Shown here piece after piece: positions 5,509 to 12,221 of a stretch of DNA of 13,160 bases (position 1 is the stretch's first letter; the number at the start of each line of letters is the position of its first letter). The DNA lies in the NCBI GenBank assembly GCA_002373165.1, contig DFJS01000008.1, positions 1 to 13,160 of the forward strand. The letters run 5' to 3'. The translations under genes and the position numbers were made by a program. The notes beneath the pieces were generated by a model that made no database searches, was not told the origin of the DNA, and saw only the letters and a list, made by a program, of their open reading frames with translations. Origin of the DNA: Ruminococcus sp. UBA3665. GTDB taxonomy: Bacteria; Bacillota; Clostridia; Oscillospirales; Ruminococcaceae.

Positions 5509-6887
5509 CCGATTATCCCCACAGCTCCCAGCAGCAGAAGCAAAAGCAGCACAGGCGCAATAAATTTGATCATGATGATGAATAATTTCTTCCGGCCAAA
5601 TGTTTCGCCGTTTTTGGTTGCTTCCTGAATGACAGTTTCCGGCTTGATCAGCCACCCTACCAGAATACATGTTCCGATGGCAACGACAGGCATCAGAATC
5701 TGATTGCTGATATAATCCATAATATCCAGAATCTGCGCAGAAGAACCGTTCGGCAGAGTCACTTCAAAATAAAGCAGATTATAGCCCAGACAGATAATAA
5801 TTCCGATTACCAGTGCAATTGATGTTTCAATCAGCACAGCTTTTTTTCTGCTCCAGCCGAAACAGTCAATCAGACTGGCAACAACAGCTTCCAGTACAGA
5901 CATCGCACTCGTCAGCGCGGCAAATAATACCATGATGAAAAATACTGCTCCGATGATATTGCCCATTATGCCCATCTGTGCAAATACTTTCGGAAGAGCG
6001 ATAAACATCAGACCGGGGCCGGAAGAACGCATTCCTTCTTCGCCCAGAAAGACATATACTGCCGGGATAATCATGACTCCGGCCAGAAATGCAACGATTG
6101 TATCAAATAATTCAATCTGGTTGACGGATTTCAGAAGATTGCTGTCATCTTTGAAATAAGAGCCGTATGTAACCATAATGCCCATTGCAACACTGATGCT
6201 GTAGAACAGCTGCCCCATGGCATCCAGAATTGTGATAAATATATCTTTTGCGCCCATCCCGGCAAGACTGGGAATGACATAGACTTTCAGACCATCCAGA
6301 CCGGAGCGTTCGCCGCTGCCTTTGATCGTCAGGGAAAATATGGCAATCCCGATCACCATCACCAGCAGAACCGGCATCAGTAATTTGGAGAGCGATTCAA
6401 TTCCTTTGTTCACACCCTGATAAATAATGACTGCAACGGCCGCCAGAAAAATAATATCGAAAATAATCGGCTGGGCATAGCCTGTGATAAAATCCGTGAA
6501 ATAGCCGTCCTGCGCGGCAGTCTGACCGTCGCCTGTCAGGAAGGCAAGCGCATATTTCAGCACCCAGCCGCCGATAATACAGTAATACGGCAGAATCATA
6601 AACGGGACCAGACAGGCAAATATGCCAATCCAGCGGGATGAGGGATGCAGTGTACCATAAGCAGTCAGCGCACTCTGCTTGGTTTTCCGGCCGATGGCAG
6701 TTTCGCTGACAATCATCGTAAAGCCGAACGTCAATGCCAGTGCCAGATAAATGACCAGAAACAAGCCGCCGCCGTCTTTGGCCGCCAGATAAGGAAATCG
6801 CCAGATATTGCCCAGCCCGACAGCACTCCCTGCCGCCGCCAGCACAAATCCCAGCGAACTGGAAAAAGAATTCCGTTTTTCGTTCAT
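5505..6887 (-). CDS. Neurotransmitter:sodium symporter (NSS/SNF) family transporter
   Basis: This 460-aa protein is a sodium-coupled importer, most likely for an amino acid, of the LeuT/MhsT fold. The family signature is clear near the N-terminus: SAVGLGNIWRFPYLAAKDGGG (roughly residues 21-41). I count 11 hydrophobic segments by eye, as in MhsT-like bacterial members, where the 12th helix of LeuT is absent. The sixth segment carries the unwound GQLFYSISVAMG region. The start at 6887 has an AGGAGG RBS 10 nt upstream. It leads an operon with azlC and azlD and overlaps azlC by 4 nt. The exact substrate cannot be read from the sequence, but the coupling to AzlCD hints at hydrophobic or branched amino acids. 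Confidence 0.92.
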   Translation of the reverse strand: MNEKRNSFSSSLGFVLAAAGSAVGLGNIWRFPYLAAKDGGGLFLVIYLALALTFGFTMIVSETAIGRKTKQSALTAYGTLHPSSRWIGIFACLVPFMILPYYCIIGGWVLKYALAFLTGDGQTAAQDGYFTDFITGYAQPIIFDIIFLAAVAVIIYQGVNKGIESLSKLLMPVLLVMVIGIAIFSLTIKGSGERSGLDGLKVYVIPSLAGMGAKDIFITILDAMGQLFYSISVAMGIMVTYGSYFKDDSNLLKSVNQIELFDTIVAFLAGVMIIPAVYVFLGEEGMRSSGPGLMFIALPKVFAQMGIMGNIIGAVFFIMVLFAALTSAMSVLEAVVASLIDCFGWSRKKAVLIETSIALVIGIIICLGYNLLYFEVTLPNGSSAQILDIMDYISNQILMPVVAIGTCILVGWLIKPETVIQEATKNGETFGRKKLFIIMIKFIAPVLLLLLLLGAVGIIG

Positions 6888-6929
6888 AATTAAAAAGCCT
6901 CCTGTTTGATTTTTTGGACAGATGTTTTT

Positions 6930-6958
6930 ATTATAGCATAAAATACTGCCGTATGCAA
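6930..6958 (-). promoter_or_regulatory. Promoter of the NSS-azlCD operon
   Basis: On the minus strand, TTGCAT (6958-6953) and a perfect TATAAT (6935-6930) stand 17 nt apart. A TG one base before the -10 makes it an extended -10 promoter, which offsets the weak -35. The start point should be near 6923, about 36 nt before the ATG. Confidence 0.7.
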
Positions 6959-7009
6959 TAAAATCAGACGATAATTCTGTATGATAGCGTTTTAATCTGT
7001 ATTCCGGAC

Positions 7010-7038
7010 AAAAAAATCCCCTGTCTGCCGACAGGGGA
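7010..7038 (-). terminator. Intrinsic terminator of the beta-helix gene
   Basis: Read on the minus strand, a stem TCCCCTGTC / GACAGGGGA (7038-7030 with 7025-7017) closes a 4-nt loop and is followed at once by seven U. It lies 10 nt below the stop codon at 7049 and separates this gene from the transporter operon on the same strand. Confidence 0.92.
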
Positions 7039-7048
7039 GAAGCAGTAT

Positions 7049-8410
7049 TTATTCTTCTTCTTTTTCTTCAGGAGTCTGGTCTTTTTTCTGATTTTTCTTG
7101 TTCTGCCGGAAGGCCAGCACCAGAATCGCCAGTGTTGCCAGTGCAATCAGCACACAGGTGACAATCAGCAGAAGCATTTTTTTATCTCCTCCGGCAAGTG
7201 CCGCATAGCCGGAAGCACGTTTCAGCACAAGATTGCCGTCCTTGTTTTCGAGTGTGTAATCCATTGCATCACAGATAAAGCAATCGGAACCTGTCCAGTC
7301 CGGCGCGAAAATCGCTTCTTTCAGATTGCCGGAAATGCTTACGCCGATTTTGGCTTCGATATCTGTGCCGACGTTTTCCACATGGCACGGCAGTGCTACA
7401 CCCTGCGTGACAGTCTCCTGCCAGAAAACAAGATTGCTCTGTACGCCGTCGGCATTGTTATTCAGAACACTGGGCTTTCCGCCAAGCTTGATCGGCACGC
7501 TGCCCATTGCCAGAATGCCGCCGCCTACTCTGTTTTCGCCGGAAGCAGTATTGCTCTGCACAGTGGTTTTGCCTTTCAGGGTCAGAGCCGCCGTGTGATT
7601 GACCAGTACGCCGCCGCCGTGTACGGCAGTATTCTGCGAAATCGTGCCGCCGGAAAGAATTACCTCTCCGGCCTGGGCATAGATGCCGCCGCCGTCCTGG
7701 CCGATATTGTCATAGATTTCTCCGCTGACAAATTTGCAGATTCCGTCCGATACGGCAATGCCGCCGCCGCATTGCTGGGCGGTATTGCCGAAGATTTTTC
7801 CGCCGCTCATGCTGAACAGACTGTTTTCCCCGGCAAGCAGTACGGCACCGCCGCTTGCTTCGGATTTGTTTTCGGTCAGATTGCCGCCCCACATGTTCAC
7901 TGTGCCGCCGGCTTCGATATAGATGCCGCCTGCACCGTTGGAACTGTTGCCGCCCGTAATGCGGCCGCTGTTGCCCATTATCTGATTTGTATCAGTCAGG
8001 TTCAGAGTTCCGCCTCCGGCAACGTGAATGACTTCGCCGTGTTCAACGGCAAATTCCAGATTCCGGTTGATGCTGTAGCTGTTCAGGTCAATTGTGACTT
8101 CATGGCCGGAGGGAACATTCAGTACGCCGTCATAAAGAAAGCCTGCGCCTTCGCCGAACCGTGTGCCGTAAGCAGAAGTCCAGTCTGCATACAGAACAAT
8201 AGTAGCAGATGTACCGGTCATAGCCGTATTCCACATAGCTTCGGCACCGCCGGAAGAAGGATTATCGTAATAATAAGAAGTAACGCCGTTGACCGTGACG
8301 GAAGCTACTGCGCCGTCCGGTACAAAAACGGCACCGGCATCGAATTTCGGCACAGCTGTCAGAAACAGAAAGCCGGAAAGTGCGGCTGCAAAAATGCGCT
8401 GTAATTTCAT
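7049..8410 (-). CDS. Secreted beta-helix repeat protein with C-terminal membrane anchor
   Basis: This 453-aa protein has an N-terminal signal peptide (MKLQRIFAAALSGFLFLTAV, cleavage probably near residue 27). The body is a parallel beta-helix. Between about residues 140 and 320 it repeats a pattern of N-T/I-x(2-6)-GGG-I/V (for example NTAQQCGGGIAV, NIGQDGGGIYA, NTAVHGGGVLV), like the Pmp/right-handed beta-helix repeats of surface proteins. One hydrophobic helix (about 411-433) precedes a charged KKNQKK...EEKEEE tail, so the protein should be held in the cell membrane and face outward. The start at 8410 has GGAGAG 8 nt upstream; the 20-codon extension would hide the signal peptide. It is a single-gene unit. 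It may bind or cleave polysaccharide or act as an adhesin, but no catalytic residues can be named. Confidence 0.85.
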   Translation of the reverse strand: MKLQRIFAAALSGFLFLTAVPKFDAGAVFVPDGAVASVTVNGVTSYYYDNPSSGGAEAMWNTAMTGTSATIVLYADWTSAYGTRFGEGAGFLYDGVLNVPSGHEVTIDLNSYSINRNLEFAVEHGEVIHVAGGGTLNLTDTNQIMGNSGRITGGNSSNGAGGIYIEAGGTVNMWGGNLTENKSEASGGAVLLAGENSLFSMSGGKIFGNTAQQCGGGIAVSDGICKFVSGEIYDNIGQDGGGIYAQAGEVILSGGTISQNTAVHGGGVLVNHTAALTLKGKTTVQSNTASGENRVGGGILAMGSVPIKLGGKPSVLNNNADGVQSNLVFWQETVTQGVALPCHVENVGTDIEAKIGVSISGNLKEAIFAPDWTGSDCFICDAMDYTLENKDGNLVLKRASGYAALAGGDKKMLLLIVTCVLIALATLAILVLAFRQNKKNQKKDQTPEEKEEE

Positions 8411-8450
8411 GTGTAAATCTCTCCAATCAAAAATTTGCTTGCTATTATCT

Positions 8451-8479
8451 ATTATACAGCGAATCGGCACAAATTACAA
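8451..8479 (-). promoter_or_regulatory. Promoter of the beta-helix protein gene
   Basis: On the minus strand, TTGTAA (8479-8474) and a perfect TATAAT (8456-8451) are 17 nt apart. The predicted start near 8444 leaves a 34-nt leader. Confidence 0.7.
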
Positions 8480-8564
8480 TGGCATAAAAAAACAGATTTA
8501 TCCTGTTGATTTGCCGTCTGATTTTGTGCATTTTTGACAAAAAAGCTGGATTTTTTCCCCTGTC

Positions 8565-8593
8565 TTGACAAAACGGAGAATTTGCGCTATACT
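8565..8593 (+). promoter_or_regulatory. Promoter of the rhomboid-like gene
   Basis: A perfect -35 TTGACA (8565-8570) and -10 TATACT (8588-8593) are separated by 17 nt. An AAAGGAGG RBS (ending 8625) lies 7 nt before the ATG at 8633. This promoter diverges from that of the beta-helix gene, with about 85 bp between the two -35 boxes. Confidence 0.8.
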
Positions 8594-8632
8594 TAATTAA
8601 GATAGCTTTTAATCTGTAAAGGAGGAATTTCT

Positions 8633-9328
8633 ATGCAATGGCTGAATCGCCTGGAACGGAAATTCGGAAATTATGCTGTCCCGAATCTGATGACAATTCT
8701 GGTATTCGGCATGGCACTGGTATTTCTGCTGGATACGTTCACGGCGGCAAATCCGGATTATGAATATTATCTGAGTGATTTGCTGTATTTTGACAGAGAT
8801 CTGATTATGCAGGGACAGGTCTGGAGAGTGATTACATTCTTGTTTCTGCCGGATGGCAGCAGTCCGCTTTGGATTGTCTTTACACTGTATTTTGACTGGC
8901 TGATCGGAAAATCGCTGGAAAATCAATGGGGAAGCTTCCGCTTTAATATATTTTATTTTATCGGCGCACTGGGTTCGATCATCGGGGGAATGATTACCGG
9001 CTTTGCTACAAACAGTTATCTGAACGCCTCGCTGTTTCTGGCCTTTGCAACATTGTTCCCGGATTTTGAAGTATTATTATTTTTCTTTATTCCTGTGAAA
9101 GTCAAGTTTCTGGGAATGCTTTCAGGCGCAGTTCTGTTAGTTTCGCTGATTCTGCTGCCCGTACCGTATAAAATTGCAATTCTGATTTCTATGCTGAATT
9201 TTATTTTATTCTTCGGGAAAGAGTTTTATCAGAAAATAAAATTATTCTTCTGGAGAAGGAAAAATAAAACCAGCTGGAAAAATAATCACTGGTGGAATGA
9301 TGATGATAACAATCCGTTCCGGAAATAA
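8633..9328 (+). CDS. Rhomboid-like integral membrane protein, probably proteolytically inactive
   Basis: This 231-aa protein has about six hydrophobic segments and the rhomboid-superfamily plan. It has a GQVWRVITFLFLP stretch in the place of the family G-x-x-R-x-x-T motif (about residues 62-74) and WLIGKSLENQWGSFRFNIFY, with the conserved LE and G (about 90-109). The catalytic GxSG motif is replaced by NASL (near 132), and no histidine occurs in the later membrane segments; the only late histidine is in the soluble tail. It therefore resembles inactive rhomboid or Derlin-like proteins, which bind or handle membrane proteins rather than cut them. The tail is charged and rich in Trp, Asn and Asp. 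It is monocistronic with its own promoter and terminator. The fold assignment is fair; the role is unknown. Confidence 0.75.
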   Translation: MQWLNRLERKFGNYAVPNLMTILVFGMALVFLLDTFTAANPDYEYYLSDLLYFDRDLIMQGQVWRVITFLFLPDGSSPLWIVFTLYFDWLIGKSLENQWGSFRFNIFYFIGALGSIIGGMITGFATNSYLNASLFLAFATLFPDFEVLLFFFIPVKVKFLGMLSGAVLLVSLILLPVPYKIAILISMLNFILFFGKEFYQKIKLFFWRRKNKTSWKNNHWWNDDDNNPFRK

Positions 9329-9335
9329 TCTGATG

Positions 9336-9366
9336 AAAAACAGCATCCTGTCCGGGTGCTGTTTTT
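9336..9366 (+). terminator. Intrinsic terminator of the rhomboid-like gene
   Basis: The stem AAAAACAGCATCC pairs with GGGTGCTGTTTTT (one T-G wobble) around a 5-nt loop. The 3' arm ends in five T followed by G. It lies 8 nt after the stop codon. The A- and T-runs at its base might let it work on both strands, but no minus-strand gene reaches it. Confidence 0.85.
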
Positions 9367-9375
9367 GTCATTCTG

Positions 9376-9416
9376 AAAAGAATCAGAAATGCCATAAAAA
9401 GAATCAGAAATGCCAT
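9376..9416 (+). repeat. 20-bp tandem direct repeat, period 21, next to the pectate lyase promoter
   Basis: AAAAGAATCAGAAATGCCAT occurs exactly at 9376-9395 and 9397-9416. The second copy ends at the first base of the -35 box of the lyase promoter. The 21-bp period equals two helical turns, so both copies face the same side of the DNA, as expected for tandem activator-binding sites. A chance local duplication is the alternative. Confidence 0.7.
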
Positions 9417-9444
9417 TGCATTTTTTAAAAAATTGTGGTAGAAT
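9416..9444 (+). promoter_or_regulatory. Promoter of the pectate lyase gene
   Basis: A weak -35 TTGCAT (9416-9421) and -10 TAGAAT (9439-9444) are 17 nt apart. The spacer is AT-rich. The weak -35 directly beneath a tandem repeat suggests a promoter that needs an activator. The expected start near 9451 gives a 50-nt leader. Confidence 0.6.
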
Positions 9445-9500
9445 AAAATAAATAAAACTTGTTCACAGAAAATAAATATTTTTGGAGGGAATTTGAAGTG

Positions 9501-12137
9501 ATGAAAAAAAGATTTCATAGATCACTTGCGGCTTTCTGCGCTGCTGTGATGAGTATCCTGCCTATGACCGCAGTGCCGCAGCAGGCCGAAGCTGCCGGAA
9601 ATCTGGTTGCCTTTCCGGGTGCAGTCGGTGCCGGAAAATATGCAACCGGCGGACGCGGCGGCGAAGTCTATCATGTAACAAACCTGAACGATTCCGGTAC
9701 CGGTTCGTTCCGCGATGCCGTCAGCAAATCCGGCAGAATTGTTGTATTCGATGTCAGCGGTACAATCGAATTGAAAAGCAATATTCTCTGCCAGAGCAAT
9801 ATTACCATCGCCGGCCAGACAGCTCCCGGCGGCAGCGGCATTACTCTGAAAAATTACAAGATGGGCATGAGCGGCGATAATATCATCTGCCGGTTTATCA
9901 GCTCCCGTCCGGGGCCTTATGCTTCTACCAGTTCCGGCAACGATGCCTGGGGCGGTGCCAAAGGATCAAATTCGATTATAGATCACTGCTCGATGGGCTG
10001 GACAACTGACGAACAATGGGGATTATACTCCAATAACCAGTATTATACAGTACAGTATTCTGTGCTTGGCCCTGCCGATTCCTGGGGCGGTCATGCCAAA
10101 GGCCTGCATGGATTCGGCATCATGATGGGCAAAGGCTATCTGACGTTTGATCATAATCTGATTATTCACAACGTTTCCCGTAACTTCCGCGGAAAAGTAG
10201 AAGGTCAGCAGACGGCCGACTTTACAAATAATATTATCTACGACTGGGGCTATCAGACCGCATACGGTACAATCGGCCATCTGAATTATGTCAATAATAC
10301 GCTGAAAGCCGGAAACAGCACGACAGGCGGCTATCACTGGATGTATGTGGACAGCGGCACCAAGCCGGAGAATTTCAAAGTCTACTGCGCCGGAAATCAG
10401 ATGATTATGCAGGACGGCAGCCTCAACAGCATTACTTATGATAACTGGTCAGGAGTGACGCTGAAAACTGCAATCGGCATCACAATGGACGATCTGCACA
10501 GCGACAGCGCATTCCAGACAACCGTAAACGGCGAGAACGTTTCCACAGCAACAACCTGCGAGAGCGCAGCAGATTCTTATCAGCATGTCATTGACTTTGC
10601 CGGAAACGGTATTTCTTCCGATAAAAGAACCGCAATCGATCAGCAGTGCGCCTATGAAACTGCTAATGGTACAGGTTCATGCAGCGGTACCGCGGCTTAT
10701 GATTCTTCCCAGACAAATCTTGACAAGTATCATATTCAGTGCGGCGTGACATATACCTATCCTTCTGCCGTAATGACAAAGGAAATCACTGATAACGACA
10801 ACGACGGCATGGATGACGAATGGGAAGAACTCCGCGGCCTGAATCCCAATGACCCGACTGATATCAACGGCGACTACTGCGGTCAGGGCTATACTAATAT
10901 TGAATATTATATCAATGACCTGACTGTAAATGCCTTCCCGGAAGGCGTTGTGACACCGTCTCCGGAAACAGGTTCTATTGAATATAATTCTCCGTTTGTA
11001 CAGATCGAAGCAGAAGATTTCGCTGCTCAGGAAGGCATCCGGACGGAAGATACTTCTGATGAATCCGGAAATCAGAATATCGGCTTTATCGAAAACGGCG
11101 ATTATGTCATGTACAAGCGTCTTGATTTCGAGGACGGCGCAAAGAGCTTTACAGCAAGATTATCCGGCAATACTGCCAAAATTGAATTATATCTTGATTC
11201 TCTGGATACGCCTGCCGCAAGCATTTCCTATCCCGGAACAGGAAGCTTCAGCAAATGGGAAACAGTAACGTTCAATATTCCGGCCATTTCCGGAAAGCAT
11301 AATTTATATATCAAATTCACCGGCGGCGAAGGCTATCTTGTGAATATGAACTGGTTCAAGTTCAATAAAGAATCCGTACCCGTGAATGGCGTTTTAGCAG
11401 AAAATCTGCTTGTGAATGATACGGAAAATGCTTCTGACTGGAAATTTGCCGAAAATGCCGCTGCCGGTTCTCTGGTATTCGGCGACAGAGAATTCACCTT
11501 CACGGAACTGCCGGAGTCTCTGAACGGGGCAGAACAGATTCTCACTGCCTGCGATTCCAAGAACTTCACAGGCGATACTGCCGGAACAGCTGTTGCCGTG
11601 AAAGATATTACCGTTTCCGTCGCTGTTGATTCCAGAGTTGAAAATACTCCCGCATTCCTGACAAGCTGGACAAAAACCGACCTGACAGCAAAATCTTCCA
11701 ACGATGTGACATTCGTGATTTATCAGAAAAATTTCTATGCCGGAGATACTCTCACATTCGGCTCGAACGGCCAGTCCGCCTACTGCGTGAATTATACTGT
11801 ATTCTTGCAGGAATTGCAGGAAACTCCTGCGCCCACTGAGACACAGCCCGAACCGACTGAGACAATCCCTGAACCGACTGAAACTGAACCTGCTCCCGAA
11901 CCGACCGAAACAGAAACTGTTCCGGAAGAAATCGTCCGCGGCGATGCTGACGGAAATCATATCGTCAATATTGTGGATGTCATCACGCTGAATAAAGCAA
12001 TCCTCGGAAAAGATGTTCTTTCCAAACAGGGCGAGAAAAACGCCGATGTTGACGGAGACGGCACACCTTCTTCAACAGATTCCCTGATGATTCTGAAACA
12101 TATTGTCGGCCTGATCAATCTCAATGCACAGGCATAA
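9501..12137 (+). CDS. Secreted modular pectate lyase: PL1-like catalytic domain, CBM6-like module, unknown module, type I dockerin
   Basis: This 878-aa enzyme should cut pectate by beta-elimination and dock onto a cellulosome. A signal peptide (1-31, ending AEA) leads to a beta-helix lyase domain that opens AFPGAVGAGKYATGGRGGEVY and runs to about 430. Candidate active-site and calcium strips are IIDHCSMGWTTDE (about 159-171) and DHNLIIHNVSRNFRGK (about 217-232). A calcium-binding DNDNDGMDDEWE motif follows (431-442), common behind such lyases. A CBM6-like module spans about 494-620 (VQIEAEDF, then ENGDYVMYK). A module of about 135 residues (636-770) is unassigned. A Pro/Thr/Glu linker of repeated EPTET units (774-810) ends at the dockerin (812-878) with calcium loops DADGNHIVNIVD and DVDGDGTPSSTD. 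I chose the ATG at 9501, directly before MKKRFHRS, with GGAGGG 11 nt upstream; the 14-codon extension reads through the RBS. Confidence 0.93.
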   Translation: MKKRFHRSLAAFCAAVMSILPMTAVPQQAEAAGNLVAFPGAVGAGKYATGGRGGEVYHVTNLNDSGTGSFRDAVSKSGRIVVFDVSGTIELKSNILCQSNITIAGQTAPGGSGITLKNYKMGMSGDNIICRFISSRPGPYASTSSGNDAWGGAKGSNSIIDHCSMGWTTDEQWGLYSNNQYYTVQYSVLGPADSWGGHAKGLHGFGIMMGKGYLTFDHNLIIHNVSRNFRGKVEGQQTADFTNNIIYDWGYQTAYGTIGHLNYVNNTLKAGNSTTGGYHWMYVDSGTKPENFKVYCAGNQMIMQDGSLNSITYDNWSGVTLKTAIGITMDDLHSDSAFQTTVNGENVSTATTCESAADSYQHVIDFAGNGISSDKRTAIDQQCAYETANGTGSCSGTAAYDSSQTNLDKYHIQCGVTYTYPSAVMTKEITDNDNDGMDDEWEELRGLNPNDPTDINGDYCGQGYTNIEYYINDLTVNAFPEGVVTPSPETGSIEYNSPFVQIEAEDFAAQEGIRTEDTSDESGNQNIGFIENGDYVMYKRLDFEDGAKSFTARLSGNTAKIELYLDSLDTPAASISYPGTGSFSKWETVTFNIPAISGKHNLYIKFTGGEGYLVNMNWFKFNKESVPVNGVLAENLLVNDTENASDWKFAENAAAGSLVFGDREFTFTELPESLNGAEQILTACDSKNFTGDTAGTAVAVKDITVSVAVDSRVENTPAFLTSWTKTDLTAKSSNDVTFVIYQKNFYAGDTLTFGSNGQSAYCVNYTVFLQELQETPAPTETQPEPTETIPEPTETEPAPEPTETETVPEEIVRGDADGNHIVNIVDVITLNKAILGKDVLSKQGEKNADVDGDGTPSSTDSLMILKHIVGLINLNAQA

Positions 12138-12168
12138 ATGAAACTTCTATTCTTCTCCCATAATAACA

Positions 12169-12203
12169 GAAAGCCCCCTGCCGGATTCCGGCGGGGGACT
12201 TTC
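12169..12203. terminator. Hairpin between convergent genes, probable bidirectional terminator
   Basis: GAAAG-CCCCC-GCCGG pairs with CCGGC-GGGGG-CTTTC, 15 bp in all with one bulged base on each arm and an ATT loop. It lies 31 nt after the pectate lyase stop and 18 nt after the glyS stop. The following T-tracts are weak on both strands, so the very stable GC stem must do most of the work. Confidence 0.7.
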
Positions 12204-12221
12204 GCATACTGGAAAAATCAA

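Noticed and set aside
4810..5670. Longer azlC reading frame with 54 extra N-terminal codons
   Set aside because: The extension lies inside the transporter gene, is not membrane-like, and the ATG at 5508 sits at an ATGA overlap typical of coupled genes.
7382..8404. Plus-strand open frame of 340 codons
   Set aside because: It mirrors the repetitive, GC-rich beta-helix gene on the other strand. There is no RBS, and the alanine-rich translation follows from the GGC/GCC repeats.
8411..8470. 20-codon extension of the beta-helix gene
   Set aside because: It would cross the gene's own -10 box and RBS and would bury a clear signal peptide that starts at 8410.
8534..8539. Second TTGACA before the rhomboid-like gene
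   Set aside because: No -10-like hexamer lies 16-18 nt downstream; the bases there are C-rich. The TTGACA at 8565 has a proper partner.
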